Assembly: GCA_002901265.1 (NCBI GenBank)
Contig: PPHI01000039.1
Span: 79,248-143,247, forward strand
Source: Rhodopirellula baltica
GTDB lineage: Bacteria; Planctomycetota; Planctomycetia; Pirellulales; Pirellulaceae
DNA: 64,000 nucleotides
Direction of reading: 5' to 3'
Part shown: positions 1-9,346 of the stretch, in pieces
Numbering within the stretch: position 1 is the first letter of the stretch
Layout of the letters: each line of letters begins with the position of its first letter
Notes under the pieces: model-generated
Databases searched by the model: none
What the model was told of the DNA's origin: nothing
The model's input: the letters and a program-made list of their open reading frames with translations, nothing else
Made by a program: the position numbers and the translations under genes

Positions 1-268
1 CGAGCCCCGGGAACCGACTCCCCAGTCGGTTGCGAACACACAATGTCGCTTTCTGCGCCCCGCCGAACACAAGGTCCAATCCCAAAAACTGCGGAAGCGT
101 GACGGGAGGTGGTGACGGAGCAGCGACCGCAACGATCGTCGCACCACCAGCCTGCGCGCTGGCGGGAGCCGGTGCGGGTGCAGCCGACGGGACGGTTGCA
201 CAACCGATCGTCGAAAGCCCTCCGACAAGAAGCATTAATTTCGAAAGGTGATCGCGGCGCAGGATCAT
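1..268 (-). CDS. Putative lipoprotein, 5' part only (runs off the left edge)
   Basis: Reading leftward from ATG at 266-268, the frame stays open to the window edge (about 89 residues). It begins with basic residues and a hydrophobic stretch ending in LSTIGC, a good lipobox that places the lipidated cysteine at residue 23. An Ala/Pro-rich linker follows (about residues 24-53), then the segment LPQFLGLDLVFGG. The most likely product is therefore an envelope lipoprotein. It lies 191 bp downstream of the large caspase-like gene on the same strand, divergent from the T6SS cluster, so a role linked to that cluster is possible. The protein family cannot be named from this fragment, and it is not recognisably TssJ. 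Confidence 0.6.
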   Translation of the reverse strand, partial: MILRRDHLSKLMLLVGGLSTIGCATVPSAAPAPAPASAQAGGATIVAVAAPSPPPVTLPQFLGLDLVFGGAQKATLCVRNRLGSRFPGL

Positions 269-459
269 TCGTCTCGTTGCATTCAGCCTTGGATGTTCAC
301 AATTCCGCCGCAATACTGTTGGCGGTCGAGCTGCACATCATGCCGTATCGGTCGAATCGATCATCGCGTTTAAAAGAACCGACGAAACACTGCCGGACGC
401 ACCAATTGTAACCCCTCCCACGGCAAACGCTTTGCCAGCAACTCGCCCTCTGTTTGCTA

Positions 460-3400
460 TCATGGAAGATCAACATCGAGTCGTTTACGAGCGCCGCCCT
501 CTTTGATCGAGACTTTCTTTTCGATCAAGTGGACTTGGTTTCGTACGACGCCGCGGAACATCACCGTATGTTCGCCCGGCTTCAAGCCTTTCAATTGATA
601 GTCACCCTTCGGCGAAGTTCGCACAACAATTGGTGCACTGCCTTTGGCGGAATCCTGTGCCCCCGCGACCGCAGCCTGAGCCGCTGGCATCAGCGTGACT
701 TCTGCGTTTGCAAGCGGAAGTTCCCGATAGCGGACCAAGCCGAACAGATCGCCCAGGCTTGCCTTCGCAGCTGCTTCGGGCGCACTCGGCGATTGAACCG
801 TCAATTGAAATGGAATGGGCTCACTGACATTGCCCACTGCGTCTTGCGCGCGAACGAGCAACGTTTGCGGTCCTCTATCAGCCGGCAATTTCAAATCAAC
901 CGACCATTTTCGCAACGATTGCCGCACAGCGGTGAAGACGGCGTCGCCTTTGGGAAACGCTCCGGAACCATCTTGATCGAAACCAGCCTCGATGCGTTGA
1001 ATTCCAGCACCTTGATCGATCCCCCAAATAGTAACCGTTCCGACTTTTCCGGCAACAAATCCGGTTGCCCCGGTGGAAGCTTCGATCGGGCCGAGCACCG
1101 GCGGGCTGGCATCAACATAGAGCGACAATGGTTTGAACGAATGCGATCTCGAATCGATCGTCATTGCGGCCGCTATGTCCAGCGAGAGATTCTCCAGCCT
1201 TGCCGAAGGCAACTCGATTTGGAAATCGGATGCCTTGACATCCAATAGGATCCTTCCATCGTTCGATGCCTTGAGCAGGCCGATCTTGACTTGGCGATCG
1301 GTCGTTAGCATCTGCGCCGTTTCTTCGTCCGGTTTGCCATCATGATTCAAATCGAATCCGATCACGATGTCATCGGTATTCGATTCAAAAGTCCCGTGCG
1401 GTGCATTGACAACAGCGGTGACTGACATCGTCTTACTTGCCGGTACGATGCCGCTCGGTGCATTTGCATGCAGCCTCAATTCGACTAGCGTCGTCTGTTC
1501 TGTGATCAATCCATTGGGTTCGCAGAGCACGTCGAAAACAAATGCACGTGGATACCCGTCAACATTCACGTTTAAACGGACTGGATCTTTGGGAGGATTG
1601 GGTAAGTCGATAAACAGTCGATCGCGTAAACGGCTTTTTGACAAAATGCCACTCAGTTTCCCGCGTACCTGTCCTTCGACACCTTCCAAGTCACAGCTCA
1701 CCTCGACGGGGCCTCCCTCTGGAAGCAGACGTGACTCCAACGCGGCAATGTCGATCACAATTTGTCGCCGACTTCCGTCATAGCGAACACTTGCGTCGAT
1801 GTAGCGACGTGGCCGCTGAAGCGCAATGCGAATCGGACGATAAGTGGTCCGTCCCGATTGAACATCTCGAATCGCTGCGATCATTCCGTGCTGCAACAGT
1901 TCTTGCGTGGGGGCATGCTCCGACTTTGCATCGGCTGCCGCTGCCTCTTTTGGCGTTTCCTGCGTTGTTGCACCTGCCCCAGCGAAGACGGTTTCACCGG
2001 ACGACGCCACTTCATAGGTTGCCGTGAAAAGAGGTTTCCCCATCAAGTCACGCACTCGATCGATCCAATCGGAGCTTTCGAGGGACCCAAGGCTTGCGTA
2101 ACACGTTAAGTCGACTTTCCGAGCCTCCGCTGATTGCCCCGTCAAACCGAAGTGAGCGTCTTGTTGTCGATTGGGAAAGGGAGTCAGTTGCAAACCGCCG
2201 AACGCCGATTCGATTTGCGCACCACCTTGCTGTACAGCTAACTCGGCGACGGGCAACTCCACACAGGCAGCTTGCCGGTTCAAGAGCAATGTGGGATCCA
2301 ATTGCGATTTCGTAGCCGCACCTGCGGCAAATAAATCGAATACGATTTCGGTCGTTCCAATCGCTCGACCAACACGGTTCACCCCGACCGCCACGATCCT
2401 TTGACCGCGAGCTGGAATCGTAAAACATGCCGATGATTGCGTCCCAAATTCCGTCAAACGGTTTTCCCACTCGATCGCGTACTTGCCAGTCGTGGTTTGA
2501 TCGCAGTGAGTCTCTTCAAGTTCGAGATCAATCAACTGCCTAGCGAATCCGATTGCCAAGACAGTTTCCAATGGTTGATCACCAGGATTGCTCAGTACCA
2601 GCTCTATCTGTTTCCGTCCCTCATACTGCAAGTCAACGCTTTCTGGGACTGACACATCGGGCAAAGCCACAATCTCTTTGACGAGCAGCTCTGCGGGCGA
2701 TGCTGCATCTCTCTGATCTGCCAACATGGAAAACGTTTCACGTTGCCAATCACGACGCCGCTGCCAAAGCATGCTGGACTTGATTCGCTCAGGCATCGCG
2801 ACAGAACTTTGATCGAGCCGCGGAAAACGCCACCCATCCCGCGGATCCAGCAACTGCATCAATAGCAGCTTCAAATTCGCTTCGCTCGATCGCGTCGATT
2901 GGCCCGAAAGGCTATCTACGATTTCGAGAGAGAACTCAACTGAATTTCGCTCGAGAGCGGACACGATTTCATTGCGACGTGATTCCTGAAGACCACTTTC
3001 AGCAAGTAATCGAAGATCGCACTGCATCGTTTCGACAAGACGAAGTAAATCGCTGGAAACATCACTGGTCACGACAGATTTTACGATGGCGACATAATCA
3101 ACGTACAGAGTGGCAGCCTGCAGTAACACGTCCGGCTCGAAAGTCGCTTCGTCCTTCGGTGTGATCGCTTGCCGGATTTCCAGATTTGCCAGTTCATATT
3201 TTCGCAGCTCTGAACGCGAAACCTTCTGAATCAACGCGTACAACTGCGATCGAGTTCCCGATGACAAATACGGAGATCGCAAGAGCGTGGCGGCATCTCC
3301 GGCGGCTTCGGCGGTCTCAGGACTTTCAAGGATGCGATCCGCCATTGATTGACCGAACAGCTGCTGCACGCGATCGAGCTGTGTAGCGACCAAATTCATC

Positions 3401-5382
3401 TCTGACTGAACTTGTTTGGAATCGACGTTTCCGAGATTTCCAATCGTTGCCCCAAGTTTATGATTCGCGTCAATCAGGTCCTTCAATGCGAGATAGGATT
3501 CGCTACGCGTTGGGGGTGAACTCAGCTGCGAAAACTGATGAAGGTAGAAACCCAATCGACGAATCGACTTGTAGAAAGCTTGCTGAGCATGCCAAGCCAA
3601 TTGATACCGGTCCATCGCTTCGGCGTATCGTTGCCGTGCTGAAGCAAACAGTTTTTCCGCTCGGGAATCCCAATGCTCGTTATTCCGTGTCCGCAACAGT
3701 TCCGTCGCAAACAGCCGTTCCGCGTCGGCTTGCTCGATTGATTGGCGACACCAGCTTCCAAACTTTAGGTCGAGAGCTGCGGCCCGTTCCCCATCAAAAC
3801 ATGCCAACGCAGCGGCTTGCACCATGCTCCAGGACAAGTCAGTGTCAGCCAACAGTTGTTGTAACAGCTGAAACTCTTTTCGTTGCTCGTACTCTGTTTT
3901 CCAATTTGCCTTGACCCACTTGTCGACCGCCTTCCGATCTGTTTGCTCAAGCGCCTCGTACAAAGCCTGCAAATTAGCCGTCGACGATTTGCCGAGCAAA
4001 TTGTCAATCTGTAAGGCCAACTCAACCGAACGGGGCGAAATGCGTTCGAGATCGGACCGCACGGCCAACGACAGCGGTGGGTTGATAACCGTCTCCGCAA
4101 GCTTTGTTTGATCGATCGGATTTGGCTCCGCCGACTTGGCCTTGGCAAGGAATTCATTGAAGAATTTAACAGCACTCGATTGCTGATCAATTGATCCACG
4201 CATCAATTGCGTTTCAGCTAGAAGTAGTTCTCGTTCAAGCTGTTTCAAAAGATGTGGACGTTCAATCAGCCGATGATCGGGCGAACTGATCGATGTCATC
4301 GCATCCCATGCAGACGCCAAAAGCAATTGCTTCGCCCGTTCATCGAGCGTTTTCTGCTCTGCAATGACTTGGCCAGCAGCCGTGTTTGTTTCTGTCTGCT
4401 TTTGCGTTGCAACAGATTTTATGGGAACAGCCCGAACGTCGGCCGTGGACCATGGCTGAGATTGCGACGACGCGGAAATCCCACAGATCACCGGATTGCG
4501 TGCTTTGTTAAGTTCACCACCGCCCCAAAAGAGCTGCGGCGACTGGGTTTGTTGTTGACCAGACGCAAACTCCACCCACTTCTTCACATTCGCCGTCGTA
4601 AACGTTGTCCATTCGGAAAGTGACAACTGCTGATCACCATTGACGTCTGCGACGGCATGGGTTGCCCCCGCCAAGAACATTCCAAACACGCTGCGTTGTG
4701 GGCCATCTTCGACGTGCGAACCTTCTTGTGGTCCGTGAGAACAATAGACCCAAAGATTTGGATCGTTCAACGACTGGACCGCATTTCGAAGCTGTTCGAT
4801 GAATCGATTCTCGATGATTCCCAGACGCGGATCGGAAGCGATCGCCCCATCAAAAATCACGACGATCTTCGTGCCCGCCTTCGATCGTTGAATTTGTTGT
4901 AAAACGTCATCGATTGCCCAGCGGCCAATACTTGGCTTGCGAACCTCAAAATCGCTCAGCAAGAGAGCTGGTCCATCTTCGCCACTGACGCCGTGTACGG
5001 CCAGACACATGACCAGCGTATCAGTCGGCCGAAACTGGGCCTTCTCCAATCGCTCACCAAGGTCTTCCACCGCGTTCGTCGACTTCCACATCGGAGTCCA
5101 ATCCGAGGTGCTCCAGTTCTCGTTCGTCGCAAGAGCGTCAAAGTCTTGCTGAGCATACGGAACAATGGGCACATCACTCAAACCAAGATTGTCAGCACGG
5201 ATCGTGATCAAATGGGTTTGAGCGGCAAAGAACGGACGCAACACCAACCAGGCAAACGCCCCCAGCATGGTGAGGACACCTAATGCGATGGCGACTCGCC
5301 CCAAGTCACGACTGACCTTTGCTCGGCCGCGTTTAGGCGCATGCTGTTGCCAAGTAGATTGTGATGGTGAGGTTTGGTGCAT
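460..5382 (-). CDS. Large membrane-anchored caspase-like (pseudo-caspase) protein with Ig-like and carboxypeptidase-regulatory-like C-terminus
   Basis: About 1640 residues, taking ATG at 5380-5382; an upstream in-frame start at 5448 would add 22 residues. One membrane segment lies near residues 29-50, followed by a caspase/peptidase-C14-like fold. A strand ends in LAVHG (His near residue 130), the expected catalytic His-Gly, but the next core strand reads VVIFDGAIAS, with no cysteine where the family has its nucleophile. An EF-hand-like loop follows (DVNGDQQLSLSE, about 246-257). The middle is a long helical region of no recognised family. The last 300 or so residues resemble bacterial Ig-like modules and a carboxypeptidase-regulatory-like domain (GDYQLKGLKPGEHTV). 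Most of the protein probably lies outside the cytoplasm. It is divergent from the T6SS operon. The fold call is by pattern only. Confidence 0.65.
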   Translation of the reverse strand: MHQTSPSQSTWQQHAPKRGRAKVSRDLGRVAIALGVLTMLGAFAWLVLRPFFAAQTHLITIRADNLGLSDVPIVPYAQQDFDALATNENWSTSDWTPMWKSTNAVEDLGERLEKAQFRPTDTLVMCLAVHGVSGEDGPALLLSDFEVRKPSIGRWAIDDVLQQIQRSKAGTKIVVIFDGAIASDPRLGIIENRFIEQLRNAVQSLNDPNLWVYCSHGPQEGSHVEDGPQRSVFGMFLAGATHAVADVNGDQQLSLSEWTTFTTANVKKWVEFASGQQQTQSPQLFWGGGELNKARNPVICGISASSQSQPWSTADVRAVPIKSVATQKQTETNTAAGQVIAEQKTLDERAKQLLLASAWDAMTSISSPDHRLIERPHLLKQLERELLLAETQLMRGSIDQQSSAVKFFNEFLAKAKSAEPNPIDQTKLAETVINPPLSLAVRSDLERISPRSVELALQIDNLLGKSSTANLQALYEALEQTDRKAVDKWVKANWKTEYEQRKEFQLLQQLLADTDLSWSMVQAAALACFDGERAAALDLKFGSWCRQSIEQADAERLFATELLRTRNNEHWDSRAEKLFASARQRYAEAMDRYQLAWHAQQAFYKSIRRLGFYLHQFSQLSSPPTRSESYLALKDLIDANHKLGATIGNLGNVDSKQVQSEMNLVATQLDRVQQLFGQSMADRILESPETAEAAGDAATLLRSPYLSSGTRSQLYALIQKVSRSELRKYELANLEIRQAITPKDEATFEPDVLLQAATLYVDYVAIVKSVVTSDVSSDLLRLVETMQCDLRLLAESGLQESRRNEIVSALERNSVEFSLEIVDSLSGQSTRSSEANLKLLLMQLLDPRDGWRFPRLDQSSVAMPERIKSSMLWQRRRDWQRETFSMLADQRDAASPAELLVKEIVALPDVSVPESVDLQYEGRKQIELVLSNPGDQPLETVLAIGFARQLIDLELEETHCDQTTTGKYAIEWENRLTEFGTQSSACFTIPARGQRIVAVGVNRVGRAIGTTEIVFDLFAAGAATKSQLDPTLLLNRQAACVELPVAELAVQQGGAQIESAFGGLQLTPFPNRQQDAHFGLTGQSAEARKVDLTCYASLGSLESSDWIDRVRDLMGKPLFTATYEVASSGETVFAGAGATTQETPKEAAAADAKSEHAPTQELLQHGMIAAIRDVQSGRTTYRPIRIALQRPRRYIDASVRYDGSRRQIVIDIAALESRLLPEGGPVEVSCDLEGVEGQVRGKLSGILSKSRLRDRLFIDLPNPPKDPVRLNVNVDGYPRAFVFDVLCEPNGLITEQTTLVELRLHANAPSGIVPASKTMSVTAVVNAPHGTFESNTDDIVIGFDLNHDGKPDEETAQMLTTDRQVKIGLLKASNDGRILLDVKASDFQIELPSARLENLSLDIAAAMTIDSRSHSFKPLSLYVDASPPVLGPIEASTGATGFVAGKVGTVTIWGIDQGAGIQRIEAGFDQDGSGAFPKGDAVFTAVRQSLRKWSVDLKLPADRGPQTLLVRAQDAVGNVSEPIPFQLTVQSPSAPEAAAKASLGDLFGLVRYRELPLANAEVTLMPAAQAAVAGAQDSAKGSAPIVVRTSPKGDYQLKGLKPGEHTVMFRGVVRNQVHLIEKKVSIKEGGARKRLDVDLP

Positions 5383-5953
5383 CGATCGGCGATGTTTACA
5401 GACAACGACACCCGGCAGAAAAATAGCTGAGTGTCGCGCTGATATCACGAGGGAGGTGGCAGTACGCCCTTTCGTCTTCGTCGATGAATGACAACGTCAG
5501 CTTGGATTTGAATGTAGATCCATTACTTAGGCAATTTGCACGGGCTGACTTTAAGTTTTGTAGCAGTCGTGCGCTGTACCGTCGAATCCGGCAACTCTTG
5601 GTCACCGATCAACTCTCGGCAATCCCCCCGAGGGATCGGTAACCAAAACACGCCATAGGTTCAACTGAAACTCGCACATTTGACTGAAGAATTACCAACT
5701 TCTTGCCGGACCTCTCGTGGGGTAACCACTACAGGCAGCACAGACGGTCTAGCCGATCCGGCACCCCACCGAGCCCCCAAAGTCTTCGTGCCAGATCGAT
5801 GCGTATACACAGGGAGTGTTTTACAGTTCCGAAGACCCTAGTTACGAGTTTCCGTCGACCAACTTGATCTCGAAGAAGACATCTTGATCGGTTTCACGCC
5901 GGAAACGATTCCACCGTTCGGTAACTTCGAACAGCAACACTAGCGATTTGCAA
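5383..5953. promoter_or_regulatory. Divergent intergenic region between the caspase-like gene and the T6SS operon
   Basis: About 570 bp with no convincing gene on either strand; a 69-codon frame at 5396-5605 has no family features. It must hold the promoters for both divergent units. The clearest structure is a two-part hairpin: ACCGATC at 5604-5610 pairs with GATCGGT at 5634-5640, and an inner CTCGG/CCGAG stem (5615-5619 with 5628-5632) closes a C-rich loop. It has no U-tract, so a regulatory or mRNA-leader role is more likely than termination. No sigma-54 type promoter could be made out. Confidence 0.45.
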
Positions 5954-7153
5954 ATGGATCTCTCGGATCTCGATTCATTACTTCAACCTCTAACCGACGA
6001 CGAGCCCTGCGGCCCGGACTTGGAGTATGACCCTGAATTTGGCGAAATGGATCGCGCCGCGCAGGGCAAACCCGAGCAGCAGTACGGCGACACGATCGTC
6101 GCGGCGGAAGAGCCGGAGTGGAAGGAAGTTAAGAAGCTCGCCGAGTCGCTGCTGTCACGAACCAAAGACATGCGCGTCGTCGTTTTCCTGGCACGCGCCA
6201 GCTTAAATCAACAAGGCTTCGTGGCGTTTGAACAATGCCTTCGTTTGCTTCGTGGATATATCGAAAACTTCTGGGATAGCGTTCATCCCGAACTGGATGC
6301 CGACGACGACAACGATCCGACCTACCGAACAAACACACTCGTCACACTTTGCGATGACGACACGATGCTGCGAGAACTTCGCGAAGCACCGATTGTGTCA
6401 TCGCGTGCCGTCGGTCGGTTCAGTTTACGTGACATCGAGAAATCGACCGAACCTACCGAGAAGCCCGTCGTCGTGAAAACCGACGATGAAGACGATTGGT
6501 CGAGTTCAAAAGCAGAGGAACCTGCGGAAACAGCCAAAGGGCCAACTCCGGCAACCATCGATGCGGCGTTCACAGATGCCGACATCGAAGACGTACAAGC
6601 CACCGAAGAAGCCACGCGACTAGCCGCAGAACACCTTGCCGAAATCGAAAAGCAAGTGACCGAGAAAGTCGGGGTGAACTTCGCAGTCAGCCTCGCGCCG
6701 GCTCGCAATCTTTTGACCGAGATGAACGGCATCATCACCAAACAGTTGCGACGACGCGGCGTCGGTGTTGAAGAAGTTTCTGCGGCAAGCTCCGATGCAA
6801 CGGATGTCGATGCTGTTGTCGCTGATGGCGGACCCGACAACAACGGCACCGCAGTGACACAAATTGTCAGCCAAGCCGGATACGTTGGCGGAAAAATCGC
6901 AACTCGCCAACAAGCAGTCAAGGCGCTAGAAGATGTGTGCGATTACTACGAACTGAACGAGCCATCAAGTCCGTTGCCGCTCTTGATTCGACGCGCACAG
7001 CGACTTTCTTCGGCAAGCTTTCTTGACATCCTTCGCGATGTCGCCCCCGACGCCGTCGCCCAAGCCGAGGCGCTTAGCGGTGCGGTGGCGTCCAACGGTT
7101 CGTCAACCGATTCGAGCTCCGACTCTGAATCTTCCAGCGACGACAGTTGGTAA
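5954..7153 (+). CDS. tssA: Type VI secretion system protein TssA (ImpA N-terminal domain)
   Basis: About 399 residues from ATG 5954; a TTG at 5948 adds two residues. The N-terminus carries the ImpA/TssA signature: a 'pLtdd.PcG.dleyDpef' stretch, then EPEWKEVKKLAESLLSRTKD and the helical block ending NFWDSVHPELD. TssA caps the growing sheath and helps coordinate baseplate and tail assembly in the cytoplasm. The middle is acidic and variable (DDEDDWSS) and the C-terminus is Ser/Asp-rich. In the second half, PLPLLIRRAQRLSSASFLDILRD matches the conserved C-terminal helical module found in short TssA proteins. It is the first gene of the cluster, 63 bp upstream of tssB. Confidence 0.93.
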   Translation: MDLSDLDSLLQPLTDDEPCGPDLEYDPEFGEMDRAAQGKPEQQYGDTIVAAEEPEWKEVKKLAESLLSRTKDMRVVVFLARASLNQQGFVAFEQCLRLLRGYIENFWDSVHPELDADDDNDPTYRTNTLVTLCDDDTMLRELREAPIVSSRAVGRFSLRDIEKSTEPTEKPVVVKTDDEDDWSSSKAEEPAETAKGPTPATIDAAFTDADIEDVQATEEATRLAAEHLAEIEKQVTEKVGVNFAVSLAPARNLLTEMNGIITKQLRRRGVGVEEVSAASSDATDVDAVVADGGPDNNGTAVTQIVSQAGYVGGKIATRQQAVKALEDVCDYYELNEPSSPLPLLIRRAQRLSSASFLDILRDVAPDAVAQAEALSGAVASNGSSTDSSSDSESSSDDSW

Positions 7154-7216
7154 CCATTCACTTTCAAAAGTTCCGGCGTCTTACCAGCGCCGTTTACATT
7201 CCCGTAGGAGTCACTC

Positions 7217-7747
7217 ATGGCTACAGGTAGCGCCCAGAAGTTTATCGCGAGGAATCGAGCTCCTCGGGTACAGATCGAATACGACGTTGAAGTTTACGGT
7301 GCAGAGAAAAAGGTCCAACTCCCATTCGTGATGGGTGTCTTGGCTGACCTATCCGGCAAACCGGAAGAACCGCTCGCCCCAGTCTCCGAGCGAAAGGCAT
7401 TGGAAATCGATGTCGATAACTTTGACGACCGCCTGAAATCGATGAAACCACGCGTCGCGTTTCAAGTGCCCAACACACTGACGGGCGAAGGCAACATGGC
7501 GGTGGACTTGACGTTCGAAAGCATGGACGATTTTTCGCCCGCCGCGATCGCACGCAAAGTCGACTCGCTTAGCAAATTGCTACAAGCACGCGAACAACTT
7601 GCCAACCTGTTGACTTACATGGACGGAAAAGACGGCGCCGAGGCGCTGCTCAATAAAGTCCTGCAAGACCCCGCACTACTGCAGTCGCTCGGCTCGGCGC
7701 CGAATGCTGACGCGGATTCGGCCGAAACACCAGCTACCGAGGAGTAA
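7217..7747 (+). CDS. tssB: T6SS contractile sheath small subunit TssB (VipA)
   Basis: 176 residues, normal for the family. The N-terminus RAPRVQIEYDVEVYG and the block LPFVMGVLADLSG are TssB hallmarks, followed by the F/VDxDNFDDRLKSMKPRV segment and the VDLTFESMDDFSP motif. With TssC it forms the contractile sheath in the cytoplasm around the Hcp tube. A good ribosome binding site (GTAGGAGT) precedes the ATG. The stop lies 7 bp before the tssC ATG, so the two subunits are probably translated together. Confidence 0.97.
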   Translation: MATGSAQKFIARNRAPRVQIEYDVEVYGAEKKVQLPFVMGVLADLSGKPEEPLAPVSERKALEIDVDNFDDRLKSMKPRVAFQVPNTLTGEGNMAVDLTFESMDDFSPAAIARKVDSLSKLLQAREQLANLLTYMDGKDGAEALLNKVLQDPALLQSLGSAPNADADSAETPATEE

Positions 7748-7754
7748 TCGAATC

Positions 7755-9248
7755 ATGAGCACCGCAGACGCTTCCTCACAGAACGAAGCCCAAACCGTTA
7801 CCGCGGACGAGTTTTCGTCACTCCTAGAAAAAGAGTTTCGCCCCAAGAGCGATCAGGCCAAAGAGGCGGTCGAAACCGCCGTCAAAACATTGGCCGAGCA
7901 AGCCTTGGCTCAAACGGCACTCATCTCCGATGACGCCCTCAAATCCATCGAAGCGATCATCGCACAGATCGATTCGAAATTGAGCGAACAGATCAACCTG
8001 ATCTTGCACCACGACGACTATCAAAAGCTCGAAGGTGCTTGGCGCGGTCTGCATCACATGGTCAACAATACCGAGACCGATGAGATGCTAAAAATCCGTG
8101 TCATGAACGTCACCAAGAAAGAGTTGCACAAGACTCTGAAAAAGTTCAAAGGCACCGCTTGGGATCAAAGCCCGATCTTCAAGAAGATGTACGAAGAAGA
8201 GTACGGCCAATTCGGTGGCCAGCCCTATGGTTGCTTGGTCGGCGATTATCACTTCGATCACAGTCCACCAGACGTCGAACTGCTCAGCGAAATGGCAAAG
8301 GTCTCTGCCGCTTGCCACGCACCGTTTATCGCCGGTGTCGCACCGTCGGTCATGCAAATGGATAGCTGGCAAGAGCTGACCAACCCACGCGACCTCACAA
8401 AAATCTTCCAAACCCCCGAGTACGCTCCGTGGCGTTCGCTTCGTGAATCGGAAGATTCCAAGTACATCGGCTTGGCAATGCCGAAGTTCTTGGCTCGCTT
8501 GCCATACGGTGCTGCGACCGATCCGGTCGACGAATTCGCTTTCGAAGAAGACACCGAAGCGGCAAATAGCGAAAACTATTGCTGGGCCAATGCCGCTTAC
8601 GCGATGGCTACGAATATCACCCGCTCGTTCAAGATGTACGGCTGGTGCTCGCGTATCCGCGGGATCGAATCGGGCGGTGCGGTCGAGAACCTGCCCTGCC
8701 ACACGTTCCCCACAGACGATGGCGGCGTGGACATGAAGTGCCCGACGGAAATCGCGATCAGCGACCGTCGCGAAGCCGAACTCGCCAAAAACGGGTTCAT
8801 GCCACTGATCCACAAAAAGAACTCGGACTTTGCAGCCTTCATCGGCGCCCAGTCGCTGCACGCACCAGCCGTGTACGACGACCCCGATGCAACGGCGAAC
8901 GCAAACCTGAGTGCACGCTTGCCTTACTTGTTCGCAACTTGCCGATTCGCTCACTACTTGAAGTGCATCGTCCGCGACAAAATCGGCAGCTTCAAAGAAC
9001 GCAAGGATATGCAAGCCTGGCTTCAAGACTGGATTAACCAGTACGTCGACGGAAACCCAGGAACTTCTAGCGAAGACACGAAAGCACGTAAGCCACTGGC
9101 TGCCGCCGAAGTTGTCGTCGAAGAAGTCGAAGGCAACCCCGGCTACTACACCAGCAAGTTCTTCCTGCGTCCACACTATCAATTGGAAGGTCTGTCGGTC
9201 TCACTCCGACTCGTCTCCAAGCTGCCTTCGGCGAAGGGTGGCGGTTGA
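7755..9248 (+). CDS. tssC: T6SS contractile sheath large subunit TssC (VipB)
   Basis: About 497 residues from ATG 7755. A longer in-frame start at 7704 would overlap tssB and is rejected. Typical blocks are LEGAWRGLHHMV, YGCLVGDYHFDHSPPDVELL, the PYG..T.pvdeFafEE region, and the C-terminal FFLRPHYQLEGLSVSLRLVS that closes the sheath interface. It partners with TssB. A terminator-like hairpin sits directly after the gene, so the next gene hcp may be transcribed at a different level from the sheath genes. Confidence 0.97.
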   Translation: MSTADASSQNEAQTVTADEFSSLLEKEFRPKSDQAKEAVETAVKTLAEQALAQTALISDDALKSIEAIIAQIDSKLSEQINLILHHDDYQKLEGAWRGLHHMVNNTETDEMLKIRVMNVTKKELHKTLKKFKGTAWDQSPIFKKMYEEEYGQFGGQPYGCLVGDYHFDHSPPDVELLSEMAKVSAACHAPFIAGVAPSVMQMDSWQELTNPRDLTKIFQTPEYAPWRSLRESEDSKYIGLAMPKFLARLPYGAATDPVDEFAFEEDTEAANSENYCWANAAYAMATNITRSFKMYGWCSRIRGIESGGAVENLPCHTFPTDDGGVDMKCPTEIAISDRREAELAKNGFMPLIHKKNSDFAAFIGAQSLHAPAVYDDPDATANANLSARLPYLFATCRFAHYLKCIVRDKIGSFKERKDMQAWLQDWINQYVDGNPGTSSEDTKARKPLAAAEVVVEEVEGNPGYYTSKFFLRPHYQLEGLSVSLRLVSKLPSAKGGG

Positions 9249-9281
9249 TCGCTCGATATCAACACGACTGCTAATTCTCGT

Positions 9282-9308
9282 CGCAAGGCTGAGGTCTTGC
9301 GGTTTTTT
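9282..9308 (+). terminator. Terminator-like hairpin between tssC and hcp
   Basis: CGCAAG (9282-9287) pairs with CTTGCG (9296-9301) around an 8-nt loop, followed by a run of six T (9303-9308). The stem is short, so termination is probably partial. This would leave hcp partly dependent on readthrough or on its own promoter. It is placed 34 bp after the tssC stop. Confidence 0.6.
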
Positions 9309-9346
9309 ACTGAACCTCAAAACAAAATACACATAGGAATACGACC

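Noticed and set aside
454..1248. 264-codon frame on the + strand
   Set aside because: Antisense to the large caspase-like gene; no family text and composition of a shadow frame.
6322..6921. 199-codon frame on the minus strand
   Set aside because: Lies inside tssA and has a low-complexity Ser/Thr/Ala pattern typical of antisense frames.
8088..9182. 364-codon frame on the minus strand
   Set aside because: Fully antisense to tssC, which is certain by homology.
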